Shown here piece after piece: positions 11,210 through 18,992 of a stretch of 64,000 nucleotides of DNA (position 1 is the stretch's first letter; the number at the start of each line of letters is the position of its first letter). Made by a program: the position numbers and the translations under genes. The stretch spans positions 5,561,901 through 5,625,900 of the forward strand of contig JAJEKV010000017.1 of assembly GCA_021234155.1 (NCBI GenBank), read 5' to 3'. This DNA comes from Isoetes taiwanensis (lineage: Eukaryota > Streptophyta > Lycopodiopsida > Isoetales > Isoetaceae). The notes beneath the pieces are model-generated. The model was not told the origin of the DNA and did no database searches. It worked only from the letters and a program-made list of their open reading frames with translations.

Positions 11210-11507
11210 CCGAGTTGAGAATTTTGTCTAAACACCTTTGCCTCTTGAAATCCTAAAATGCGTCGTACACATCATCGCCAACACAATCCCATAACTCCTG
11301 AAAGAACTCCACAGGAATACCATCAATTCCAGGACACTCTTTCTTCAAAAGGAAGGTAGCATCTGCTAAATCATTCACCGTAATCTCTGCTTCTAGAGTA
11401 GCTCTTTGTTCCTCAGATATAATAGGATGTATCTTTGCCAGTAATGCCTCCTGAAAATCTGATTGGAAGGGAAGACGACGAGCAGCAAAAAATGAAGAAA
11501 AGTGACC
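11210..11507. repeat. 300-bp LINE segment, direct repeat copy 2
   Basis: The second copy of 10633-10934, with a few substitutions and a short deletion (ACTCTTTCTTC against ACTTTCCTTTCTTC). It forms the outer 5' end of the LINE and abuts the target duplication at 11509. Confidence 0.85.
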
Positions 11508-11508
11508 A

Positions 11509-11526
11509 TGCATCCATTTGCAATCT
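11509..11526. repeat. target-site duplication of the LINE (5' side)
   Basis: TGCATCCATTTGCAATCT, identical to 8214-8231. Confidence 0.85.
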
Positions 11527-12206
11527 GCAGGCTTACTTCCACATAAGTCACCTATCTTGTCCTCCTGCACCAATCCCAAGTTATGCAATATTCTAGAAAG
11601 TGAACCAATGTGGAAGTTTGAATCATCTTTCCATAAATCAAGTGAAAAATGACCATAGGCACGACCACCATGCCCATGAGTCAAAGCTCCTGTCAAACTG
11701 CTCTTCAAGCGATCACCTCTCCATACAGATTTTGCTAGATGATGACTTCTAGGCACTAAAGTCTTAACCTGATCCATCTTATCATGTATTATACATAGAT
11801 GATTTTCAGGAGACCACTGTGACAATGCTCTCCAATGCCAATATTGACTGCAAGAGCGTTGCTCTAGCATATGAGACCGACGTTGAATTGCAAGATTTCG
11901 TCTCTCTCTCATATCTTTTGTTTTTTCCAGCTTCTGCTTAATTACCACGCAGATGTTGCATTTAGAGAAGGCTGTATTTTTTGCAATGCTAACATCTGGA
12001 AATTCTCTTTTCCATATACTATAAAAAGAGTTCAAGGCTGAGTTGTTCGTAAGCTCTTCAACGACTGCACCAACCTCTTTATGTATAAGCTTCTTATTAA
12101 GAATGGAAGGAAGCTTGCGTACATTTTCTCTTACATCATCTCTACCTCTTTTGCTCCTATGGGGAATACTTTCAGCATTTCCTGAATGAATCTGTCTAGC
12201 ACACAT
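11527..12206 (-). CDS. F gene 1, catalytic half 1 (first acidic motif)
   Basis: Contains SIWKREFPDVSI, a CNICVVIKQKLE cysteine pair, an RRNLAIQRRSHMLEQR basic helix, then HDKMDQVKTLVPRSHHL with the first catalytic aspartate. GALTHGHGGRAYGHFSLD and DSNFHIGSLSRIL follow. Homologous to E1 36416-37264 and E2 26788-27490. It joins the LINE at DCKWMH. A one-base frameshift near 12190 separates it from the preceding segment. Confidence 0.7.
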
Positions 12207-13063
12207 TCGGTGGCCAATGTAGAAGATCTAGGCTTCTTAGAGCCAGTATTACCATGTTCAGCTACCTTTCCACCTGCTTCAAATCTGATTCTCCAATTGT
12301 AAAATGTTGATTGACTGATACCTAAAGCCATGCGCCACCCAGCAAGACAGAATTCCATCCCCTTGAGCACTATCCTGTCCTCTCCTTCTCCTGTGTAAGT
12401 CACACTCAGCACGTCAAAAAAATACGTAACCCTTGCATTGTATGGTTGAGATAAAAATTCTTTTCTTAATTCACGTACTTGATGCTTGGTAAGTTTCTTG
12501 TTGCAAGTATTTTTGCAGCAGCTTGACTTCATGAACTTATTGATTGAAGTTGTGGAGCATAGCCTTTCCTCTTTGCTCTTTCCCTTGGGCTGTCTTGGAA
12601 TTCTATTTGTGTAAGTATACTTCCTTTTTCGTTTGAATTGAGCCTGAATGTTATCCTCAAATGATGCTTCTTGAGCTTGCAGATGTTGTGAGACAGTTCT
12701 TCCATCTTGCAGCATCACATCGCTATTTTCCCATTGTACAAGTGCATTTTCTGCTGGCCTTTCTGCACAAGCATGACATTTGAGATCCTCTGTAATTAGT
12801 GCAGGAAGGATCTTTTCCACACAGAGGCCCACCTTTGAGTCTCCTAAAAATTCATCGTCAACAGCATCCTGGGGATCATTGGAGACAATTATGGCCTCTG
12901 CATATTTACTTCGGTCACATGCATGAAGAATGTGGCAATGCTTATCCAAGAGACCAGTTCTTGAGAAACTAGGTGGTGGTTCATAATCATCTGATGCTAT
13001 CCTGCGAGGAAAACAAGTACCTAGATCCACTGTAGGATCAATTTCTTCATCTGCATCTGACAC
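12131..13063 (-). CDS. F gene 1, middle region with Cys-rich and helix-turn-helix parts
   Basis: A 310-codon open segment. It contains CHILHACDRSKY, an acidic DPQDAVDDEFLG stretch, a CHAC motif, DGRTVSQHLQAQ, a basic FKRKRKYTY stretch, a CC-x3-C motif (SCCKNTCNKKL), VTYFFDVLSVTYTG, and a helix-turn-helix-like WRMALGISQSTFYNWR followed by a glycine-rich AEHGNTGSKKPRS. The HTH probably contacts DNA. The arrangement matches N-terminal parts of DUF7869-type proteins as I remember them. Conserved in E1 and E2. Confidence 0.65.
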   Translation of the reverse strand: MSDADEEIDPTVDLGTCFPRRIASDDYEPPPSFSRTGLLDKHCHILHACDRSKYAEAIIVSNDPQDAVDDEFLGDSKVGLCVEKILPALITEDLKCHACAERPAENALVQWENSDVMLQDGRTVSQHLQAQEASFEDNIQAQFKRKRKYTYTNRIPRQPKGKSKEERLCSTTSINKFMKSSCCKNTCNKKLTKHQVRELRKEFLSQPYNARVTYFFDVLSVTYTGEGEDRIVLKGMEFCLAGWRMALGISQSTFYNWRIRFEAGGKVAEHGNTGSKKPRSSTLATECVLDRFIQEMLKVFPIGAKEVEMM

Positions 13064-13701
13064 TGCCTCTACAGATTCTACATTCGAGGTCAGTTGGAGT
13101 AGCTAAAACAATGGCATGATATCTTATATCCTGCCGAGGCCATTCGATAAACGTGCCCACAGCCTCTTCAATGTTGTCAGCGCCATCACATGGAATCGGA
13201 AGGATGTGGGTAGGCACTACAGCCTCGGTAACTTGCACTGCTACGTTGAGTGCGTCAACATTCTTCCCATGGATGCAAGTTCTATTCACCCAGACACCCT
13301 TACCAATCACAGTATTATTACTGACTAGGTTCACCATATTCTCTGTGCTGCTTACTGTTTGAAGGAGCGGAGCAGTCGACACTGAGTCTGATGATGTTGT
13401 GGAGGGACTACTAGGCAAGTTGGGGGTTTCAGTATCAGATGTTCCCAATGACACAGGTTAGGCAGTTTCACATTATCTTACTTGATTTCGAGGCCATTCC
13501 ATAAATGTCCCCATGGCTTCAGCAATGTTATCTGCTCCCTCACACGGAATGGGAAGCACATGGGTGGGCACTATGGCTTCAGTGACCTCCACGACCACAT
13601 TGCACCATGCAATGTTCCTGCCATGCAGATGGCCTCTATGCAATTCATGTCCCCTGGCAACTACCACATCCCCATGGACAAGGTTACGCAGGGGCCTTTT
13701 C
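13047..13701 (-). CDS. F gene 1 exon 2 start: two tandem DUF8039-like domains
   Basis: Exon 2 starts at 13701 after a TTACAG acceptor. Domain 1 (13473-13667) reads VVARGHELHRGHLHG, VVVEVTEAIVPTHVLPIP and GTFMEWPR. Domain 2 (about 13110-13330) repeats the plan: IGKGVWVNRTCIHGKN, VAVQVTEAVVPTHILPIP and GTFIEWPR. Both resemble the DUF8039 / TNP1-En/Spm-associated module of plant transposons. E1 and E2 have only one copy. A TAA follows NQVR, or the GTAAGA there is a splice donor; the sequence cannot decide. Confidence 0.6.
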
Positions 13702-13807
13702 CTGTAAGAATCAATACACAGACATACTTGTTAAAGACATGCAACCCTCGATGACATATACTTAGTAAAAATAGCGCGAAAATTTGGAAGAAATTAGACG
13801 ACATGGG

Positions 13808-14100
13808 ACAAATGGTGCAGCTGCTCCATTTACGAAATGGCGCTGTCGCGCCATTTACCTTTAAATGGCGCAACTGCGCCATTTACCTGTAAATGGGGCA
13901 GCTGCACCATTTTCCTTTAGATGGAGCAGTTGCTCCATTTAAACTGCGCCATTTTCCTTTAAATGGAGCACCTGCGCCATCTAAAGGAAAATGGAGCAGC
14001 TGCGCCATCTAAAGGAAAATGGCGCAGCTGCCCCATTTACAGGTAAATGGCGCAGCTGCTCTATTTAAAGGAAAATGGCCCATTGACAGGTAAATGGCAT
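13808..14100. repeat. array of F-type palindromes in gene 1 intron 1
   Basis: About eight copies of a roughly 22-bp palindrome built from half-site AAATGGCGCAG and its reverse complement, for example 13863-13884 and 13919-13940. They are separated by TTACCTGT, TTTCCTTT or CTAAAGGA spacers. Several copies carry C-to-T or other changes (AAATGGTGCAG, AAATGGAGCAG). The whole array lies inside the intron between 14379 and 13702. Matching palindromes lie in both introns of F gene 2. Confidence 0.85.
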
Positions 14101-14379
14101 CTTTAATCTAAATGCTATATCTAATAACTAGAGTTATGGATTCCTATTAGTACAAGATTCAGCAAGACATCAATTGTTGAGAACTTATCTACTGAGCAAG
14201 ATAGAGAAGATCTACCCTTTAAAAACTTAATTTGTTTAGAATTATGGACAACACGCAACACACTGTAAAGAATTCTCATTAAATACACACCATCAACCCA
14301 TGCAATCTACCATCTCCAGTTCCATCCTACATTTAACATATTAAAACATTTAACATACTAGAACTGAATAGCCTCTAAC

Positions 14380-14411
14380 CTGGAGGTCATTGACGATTCC
14401 GGATCTGCCAT
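14380..14411 (-). CDS. F gene 1 exon 1 (32 nt, MADPESSMTS)
   Basis: ATG at 14411. The exon ends CCTCCAG before GTTAGAGG. Joining it to GAAAAGGCCCCTG at 13701 keeps the frame and gives SRKRPLRNLVHGDVVVARG, which aligns with E1 gene 1 (FPLYNLFVGRTIVARG). The same short-exon-1 plan is seen in E1 (22799-22818) and E2 (29449-29468). Confidence 0.7.
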
Positions 14412-15281
14412 ATCAGAGAATGCGCCTGAAGAATCTGGACAAGCGCCTGAAGAATCTAGACAAGCGCCTGAAAAATGAAGACGAGCGCCTGAAGAATGAA
14501 GCCGAGCGCCTGAAGAACGAAGCTGCGCGCCTGAAGAATGAAGACAAGGGCTAAGCAGCTGCAAAAGAAAGACAAGCGGCCAAGCTGGCGACTGCTACTA
14601 TCGTCTAAGGAACCAACGTCTAAGACGGAATAGACGTCGGAGAAGCGCCCTGCTTTGTCGACCAAGTGATCTCAGGCGCAAATACCTACGAATATTGAAA
14701 CGAGGACGAGGAGCATAAAATTGCAACCTACGGAGTCGACGATAGCGCCTTCTAATGACCATGTCTGCCTCCTGATAGTAGGCAGCGAAAGGCGCCCATT
14801 ATGAAGTGGACGGGCGGGCAAATTCAAAGTTCAAAATACGGGCGGGCAAATTCAAATTTCAAATTTGAGCGGGCGGCGTCAAATGTAAGACGGTTGGGCC
14901 GGCGGAATGACTCAAATTTTTTAAAATTTAAACGGACGGGCGGGAGAGACGGACGGGCGGGAAAATACAAATTTTTTAGAATTTGGAGAGACGGACGGGC
15001 GGGCAAATTTAAAAAATTTTGAGCGCGGACGGGCGGGTAAAATTGATTTTCTTTTCCTCCGACTTATCTTTTTCTTTTCCGTCCAATTTTCATCTCATTA
15101 CTTTTGCGCCTACTCGCCTCCCGCCTCCGCCTACCGCCTTCCGCCAGCGCCTAGCGCCTTGCACACTCTCTCTCCTATTCAAACATTTTCTCTCTCTAGC
15201 GCCCGTTGATCCGGGAGCGTTCTGAAAAAAAGTGGAGTAAGATTTATACGGTCTAGTACTTTTATACGCAGTACAAATACA
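14412..15281. promoter_or_regulatory. bidirectional promoter region between F gene 1 and gene 2
   Basis: These 870 bp separate the two divergent start codons. The part at 14810-15050 holds repeated GGGCGGGCAAATTCAAA-like blocks alternating GC-rich and AAATTT tracts. Similar blocks occur in the corresponding regions of E1 (21765-22798) and E2 (29469-30436). A pyrimidine-rich stretch at 15050-15210 precedes gene 2. The heptad-coding minisatellite at 14420-14554 also lies here. Confidence 0.55.
14420..14554 (+). repeat. 21-bp minisatellite encoding six perfect heptads (44-codon ORF)
   Basis: An ATG at 14420 opens 44 codons: Met, six units of RLKNxxx (RLKNLDK, RLKNEDE, RLKNEAE and so on), Gly, stop. 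Each unit is 21 bp, CGCCTGAAGAAT plus 9 bases. The spacing is that of a coiled coil. After the stop the same frame continues coding-like, with AAKERQAAKLATATIV and later FVDQVISGANTYEY, interrupted by further stops. That suggests a decayed coiled-coil gene fragment. It starts 9 bp from the divergent gene 1 start. Confidence 0.55.
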
Positions 15282-15321
15282 ATGGCGCAATCTTCGCTCA
15301 AAATCCAGGAGCCAGGCTCAG
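15282..15321 (+). CDS. F gene 2 exon 1 (40 nt)
   Basis: ATGGCGCAATC... ends CCAGGCTCAG before GTTAGTATC. It encodes MAQSSLKIQEPGS plus one base. Exon 2 begins after CCTTGCAG at 15831 in the matching phase. E2 has the same arrangement (30437-30503, then 31440). Confidence 0.65.
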
Positions 15322-15373
15322 GTTAGTATCTGTTGTTTCTATTCTTATCGATTTGGAGTCGCTTAGGTAACTG

Positions 15374-15770
15374 TAATGGCGCGGACGCGCCATTTCATTA
15401 GGAGAGGGTGGGCTTGTAGCCGCCCTTCCTCGTATAGTTTATGAAATGGCGCACTTGCGCCATTTCTAGAATGTCTATTGGTCTTCTTCTAGAAGGGGAC
15501 CATAGAAGAGCAAATGGCGCAGCTGCGCCATTCTCGTTGTGCTTATGTGTGTCCGGTGTTAGCGAGGTGCATGCCATTCCAAGCCATGCACCTCGGTAAC
15601 ACCAAAGACCCATAAGCACAACGATAATGGCGCAGCTGCACCATTTACTGCCATTTAGACTAAATGGCGCACCTGCGCCATTTGCTCTAAATTGCGCTGG
15701 TGGGCCATTTGCTTCTAGAAGGGGACCCATAAAAGAGCAAATGGTGCAGGTGGCGCCATTTAGAGAAAAT
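15374..15770. repeat. F-type palindromes and a large hairpin in gene 2 intron 1
   Basis: Palindromes of the AAATGGCGCAG type occur near 15374, 15450, 15511, 15626, 15661 and 15740. Between two of them, 15535-15623 forms a long imperfect hairpin with arms of about 38 bp (CGTTGTGCTTATG to CATAAGCACAACG). TTCTAGAAGGGGACC occurs on both sides, near 15488 and 15714. All lie inside the intron 15322-15830. Confidence 0.8.
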
Positions 15771-15830
15771 GCCGTTTGCTGTTTTATCTTTCTAGCACAT
15801 GTCATTTCTCTCACCATGCTTACCTTGCAG

Positions 15831-16960
15831 CGGCTAATGCGCCGAAGAAATAGAATGTGGTAACTTCGAGGAGCATAGTCCTGACTGGAAGGTCTTAGTG
15901 TATGGAGATTGTTAGAGCCATACCCTTGATTGAAGGTGTGGACCCAACCAAGGGAGACAAGAGGCGAGAACTTTGCCTCCTTGTCAAATCAGGTACATGT
16001 GAAGAAGGAGTTTCAGCCGTGGCCCAGATGGGAATCATTGTTAACATGAGGGAAGTCAAGAAACAAGGAAGACTTGACTTTCTTGGTTGCACAGTGGAAG
16101 ATCCGGTCACTGGCAGCGTTGATCTCTACTGCATGGATTGGCAGTGCTACGAGCCTGCAATGATGGAGTCCAGCATAAAGGACCAAGCACTGTCGGCCAA
16201 AAAAAAGAGGTTGGCTGCTGCCATCTTATGAGTCCAGAGAGCAAGCAGATATCAAAGGCACGATAGAGATCCTCAGAGGATTCGGTATTCTGCGAGCGGC
16301 AATGGACATGTCCAAAAACTCTGTGTGCTACATTGTAAGAGCGAAGCTCTCAGGCAACATGCCAGCAGTAATGGATAGCAGATGGCTGCTGGGAGAGATG
16401 CAGAGAAAAGGTGTAAAAAGTAAACCAGCCACTAAAGTTGGCAAAGGAGCAAAGACAGGTGGAGGTGATGAAGTACAAAGGGAGACAGAACAAGAGGGAG
16501 GACGAGACGGTGAGAAAGGGGACGAGCATCAGGATGAGAAGAGGGATGAGCCTGATGCTCACCAACATGAATCTCCCGTGAAGTCCACTGGGAAGCCTGC
16601 TGATAGTGATCGCACGATTAGTGACAATAAGGAGGCTACAAAACACATAAAAGTGGTAGCATCCACAGCAGATAGCACACCAGCAAAGAGAAAGAAAGAA
16701 ACCAAAAGGGAGACAAGGGCCAGGAAATTGCAAAAGATTGCAGATCTTGAAGTGCCCGAGGAACTAAAGATGAGAAGAAATGGCAGAGGAAACATTAAAG
16801 AAAATACAAAAGCACGGCCACATGTTCCCCCTTAGAGTCACATACACCAGAAGAATATCTATCTGGGATCTAGAAGAGGCACCACCTAATATGACCGCCA
16901 GGGTTATTAACCCCGAGCATATTAGGAGGCTCTGCAAATCTTTCGCTGAGGATCCACATC
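15831..16960 (+). pseudogene. F gene 2 exon 2, 5' part, cut off by E1
   Basis: Frame-matched from exon 1, the exon meets two in-frame TAG stops, the second where E2 has TGG. It then runs through CMEIVRAIPLIEGVD and RRELCLLVKSG. A frameshift near 16220 follows, then LPSYES and ADIKGTIEILRGFGILR, a long Lys/Glu-rich region, and NPEHIRRLCKSFAEDPH. At that point E1 interrupts it, in the first part of the ParB-like block. The gene resumes at 40400. Homologous to gene 2 of E1 and E2. Confidence 0.75.
16957..16960. repeat. 4-bp target duplication CATC, left of E1
   Basis: CATC precedes the left TIR and CATC (40400-40403) follows the right TIR. Removing E1 and one copy gives CCACATCCAGTATTC, colinear with CCACATCCAGTGTTC in the E1 copy of the same gene. 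Confidence 0.9.
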
Positions 16961-16986
16961 AAGCACAATTTCATTAAAATGAGAAA
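16961..16986 (+). repeat. E1 left terminal inverted repeat
   Basis: AAGCACAATTTCATTA followed by AAATGAGAAA. It matches the complement of 40374-40399 except at two positions. The longer subterminal sequence (to about 17010, GTGATTCCAATTAGG) is repeated at the matching end of E2 (to 35298). Confidence 0.9.
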
Positions 16987-17283
16987 TTTCGTGATTCCAA
17001 TTAGGAACGAAAATCCTTTTCAGTCCATTTTATGCCAATTTTTTGAGCAATTATGGCGCCATTTAGAAAAAATATGCCTCTAAAACGTCATTTATTGGCG
17101 CCATTAAAAATACTAACAGTGCATATAAAGAAGCTAAAGAAACACAACTTCTCAAAATTAGTTAAAAATTCCAAATTCATAGATTTGCATATCAAAAAAT
17201 TTGCCACAACAGGCAAGGACTCGAAAGAGAGAGTCTGTTTACAAAAGGATTATTGTACAATTTAAATTACAATCACACAAAAT
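16987..17283. other. E1 subterminal region next to gene 2 end
   Basis: About 300 bp between the TIR and the end of gene 2. It carries TTATGGCGCCATTTAG (17051) and TTATTGGCGCCATT (17091), half copies of the E palindrome. The same pair is present in E2 at 35150-35210. No gene seen. Confidence 0.6.
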
Positions 17284-18447
17284 TCAGGGTTCCGCATCAG
17301 GATCAGGTTCCGCATCAGGAGCAGGTTCCGTATTGCCAGGGTGGCTAGAAGAAGCAACCATAGGATCTCCCTGAAAGCTCTCGAACGCTGTGGCAGTGAA
17401 ATTGGGATCACTAAGAAAGTCCAGATCGAATTGTGTGTTCTTGATCACATCATAGTCCACATCGGGTGGAGCTTCGGGCATCTCTAGATTAGGTGGATCT
17501 ACAGCTTCTTCAACAACAACACCTTTTGTCTCTGTAGGAACTGCTGCGATGATAGGATTCAGTAGGCGGTCAAGCCTATCAAGAATCCCCCTTAGGCAAT
17601 CCTGCTTAACCGGGTCACTTTCGAACACAATGCAAAATCTCTTATTCATCAATGAAGCCCGGCCAAAAGAACCACAGGAGAAGTAATCAAACACCCCAGT
17701 TCCTGGCGGTACCATTTTCTGCACGAGGTAGGAACATGTGGCAGGCCCCAGCTGGTTTCTCATGATTATGTCCCCTGGCAAGCCTTGCCAGCTGTACCTG
17801 AATCTGCTGTTGCAGAGCTTTCCTGCCATAGCCTCGCTCTCCACCTCTTCGTCTTCTTCGTTAGGCACAGGAACTGGTGGCAGTTCTTGAGGATGATCGT
17901 TGAAGGGGAATTTGAGGTCAATTTCATCGACAGGATGACCTGCAGTGGCCTGAATTTTTGTGGCGTACACCAGTGCATGGACCTCCTGAACTCCTGGGGC
18001 AGGCGGATTTTTGTATTCGTCCTCATACGTGCCAATAAAAACTCTGGATCTGGAATCCAGATCATCCAACACAGATGAAATCAAAAAGTTATGCTCTGGC
18101 CTTGCAAAGACCACTATCCAGAAAGAATCAGCTGTGGTGTTCTTCACAGCTGTATTAAAGAAATTAGATAGTGTGGTTTTGTCCCACATTGGAAATATGC
18201 CTCTAGTGTCTAGGGCAATCAAGGATGCTGGCACAGGAGTGCAAACAACTTGCCCCCTACTGTCTGTTAGTTCAACTTCGCAACGGAAGTCTTCAGTATC
18301 CTCTCTCTGCAAGACAGCATTGCATATGAATCTTGCCAAGGCTGGTGGCACGTTACCGAAAACGCCTTCCTCCAGTTTCAACCCACTTACTATGCAAGGT
18401 GGCCATGGAAATGAGGTCGGTATCCTCGAAGCCCGGCACGGCAGCAC
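17284..18447 (-). CDS. E1 gene 2 C-terminal part with DNA-methyltransferase-like motif I
   Basis: An open frame of 387 codons ending at 17284. Near 17615-17705 it reads GVFDYFSCGSFGRASLMNKR, then FCIVFESDPVK and ILDRL. This aligns with motif I and the following strand of beta-class N4/N6 methyltransferases (DxFxGSGT, GRxxxGxExD, RL), with YLVQKMVPPG in the usual upstream position. The expected catalytic (D/N/S)PP(Y/F/W) site should lie upstream near SLIALDTRGIFPMW, before WIVVFARPEHNFL. Here it reads DTRG, so catalysis is doubtful. It ends with an acidic proline-rich tail (DAEPDPDAEP). Confidence 0.6.
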   Translation of the reverse strand: MLPCRASRIPTSFPWPPCIVSGLKLEEGVFGNVPPALARFICNAVLQREDTEDFRCEVELTDSRGQVVCTPVPASLIALDTRGIFPMWDKTTLSNFFNTAVKNTTADSFWIVVFARPEHNFLISSVLDDLDSRSRVFIGTYEDEYKNPPAPGVQEVHALVYATKIQATAGHPVDEIDLKFPFNDHPQELPPVPVPNEEDEEVESEAMAGKLCNSRFRYSWQGLPGDIIMRNQLGPATCSYLVQKMVPPGTGVFDYFSCGSFGRASLMNKRFCIVFESDPVKQDCLRGILDRLDRLLNPIIAAVPTETKGVVVEEAVDPPNLEMPEAPPDVDYDVIKNTQFDLDFLSDPNFTATAFESFQGDPMVASSSHPGNTEPAPDAEPDPDAEP

Positions 18448-18868
18448 TGAGATCAGTGAAGGATTTGAACTTCCTCGGAAAGTTATCCTTCACGTATTTA
18501 AAAATCTCCTTCTTCAAGAAAGATATGGATCTTAGTGTCTTTGCCCTTGCCTTGAAGAATTGCTTACCTGTATAATCACTGGTGACCTTGACGAAGGTCT
18601 TCCCATCCAGCACTTCCTGGAACAAAATCCGACAGTCTTCGTAGTCGAGACCCCTCATGCACCTCAGGTAGGTCTGACTGAAGTAGTCATGATCTTTTGC
18701 CCAGTTACAAGTAATAGTTTGTCCCTTGTTATCTTGCAGCTTGCAAGATTTCCACAAGTTCCATAGGGACATGAATAACTGAAAAATATCCTCTGGCATG
18801 AAGACCCACTGGTTGAAATCTTTTGGATGCTTACCACGCATGGTAACTTCAGCCAAAGCCAGATAACG
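18360..18868 (-). CDS. E1 gene 2 exon 3, 5' part (conserved helical region)
   Basis: Starts after TTTCCAG with RYLALAEVTMRGKHPKDFNQ. The charged, helix-rich segment includes WNLWKSCKLQDNKGQTI, DYFSQTYLRCMRGLDYEDC, VKVTSDYTGKQFFKARA and FLKKEIFKYVKDNFPRK. The equivalent in F (40916-41653) is 40-50% similar by eye. It sits between the ParB-like block and the methyltransferase-like part, and could be a DNA-recognition domain; that is inference. The frame shifts near 18385. Confidence 0.6.
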
Positions 18869-18910
18869 CTGGAAACAAGAAGAAGTTAGTCTTGAATGAC
18901 ATTTAATGAG

Positions 18911-18962
18911 CAAATGGCGCCGCGGCGCCATTTAGTGAGGAAATGGCGCCCCGGCGCCATTT
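18911..18962. repeat. two E-type palindromes in gene 2 intron 2
   Basis: AAATGGCGCC-x2-GGCGCCATTT at 18911-18932 (centre GC) and 18941-18962 (centre CC), spaced 30 bp apart. Both lie within the 124-bp intron 18869-18992. E2 has four related copies in the matching intron (33248-33360), and F has two F-type copies at 40831-40878. Confidence 0.85.
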
Positions 18963-18992
18963 GCTAATCTTGCCAACAATTACAATATGTAC

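Larger units (their letters stand above)
8232..11508 (-). mobile_element. L1-type LINE (LINE-A) inserted into F gene 1
   Basis: Poly-T at 8232-8254 is the poly-A tail of a minus-strand LINE of about 3.3 kb, flanked by an 18-bp target duplication. It carries a reverse transcriptase and a C-terminal zinc-knuckle region and is 5'-truncated, lacking the endonuclease. Its 5' portion contains a 300-bp duplication around a foreign 275-bp segment. Other pieces of the same family lie at 49130-49530, 52720-53380 and 57757-58222. It disrupts the transposase between catalytic motifs 1 and 2. Confidence 0.9.
6927..14411 (-). pseudogene. element F gene 1: DDE/RNase-H-like transposase (DUF7869 type), broken and LINE-interrupted
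   Basis: Exon 1 (14411-14380) splices with a GT-AG intron to exon 2 at 13701. In order the product has two DUF8039-like domains, a linker with CHAC, a CC-rich/HTH region, an RNase-H-like core, and a basic C-terminal region. The three acidic catalytic motifs are visible as HDKMDQ (about 11769-11786), QLDNASGQNKN (about 8078-8095) and GHTHYDIDALF (about 7951-7981). The family is DUF7869-like from memory; a profile search would decide. Breaks: a LINE between catalytic motifs 1 and 2, frameshifts near 12190 and 7670, and a stop or unrecognised splice near 13470. It diverges from gene 2 of F at 15282. Confidence 0.75.

Noticed and set aside
13808-14100. Array of similar short repeats and spacers resembling a CRISPR array
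   Set aside because: The repeats are palindromes with near-constant short spacers, in a plant intron, and recur dispersed elsewhere. No cas-like genes and no unique spacers.
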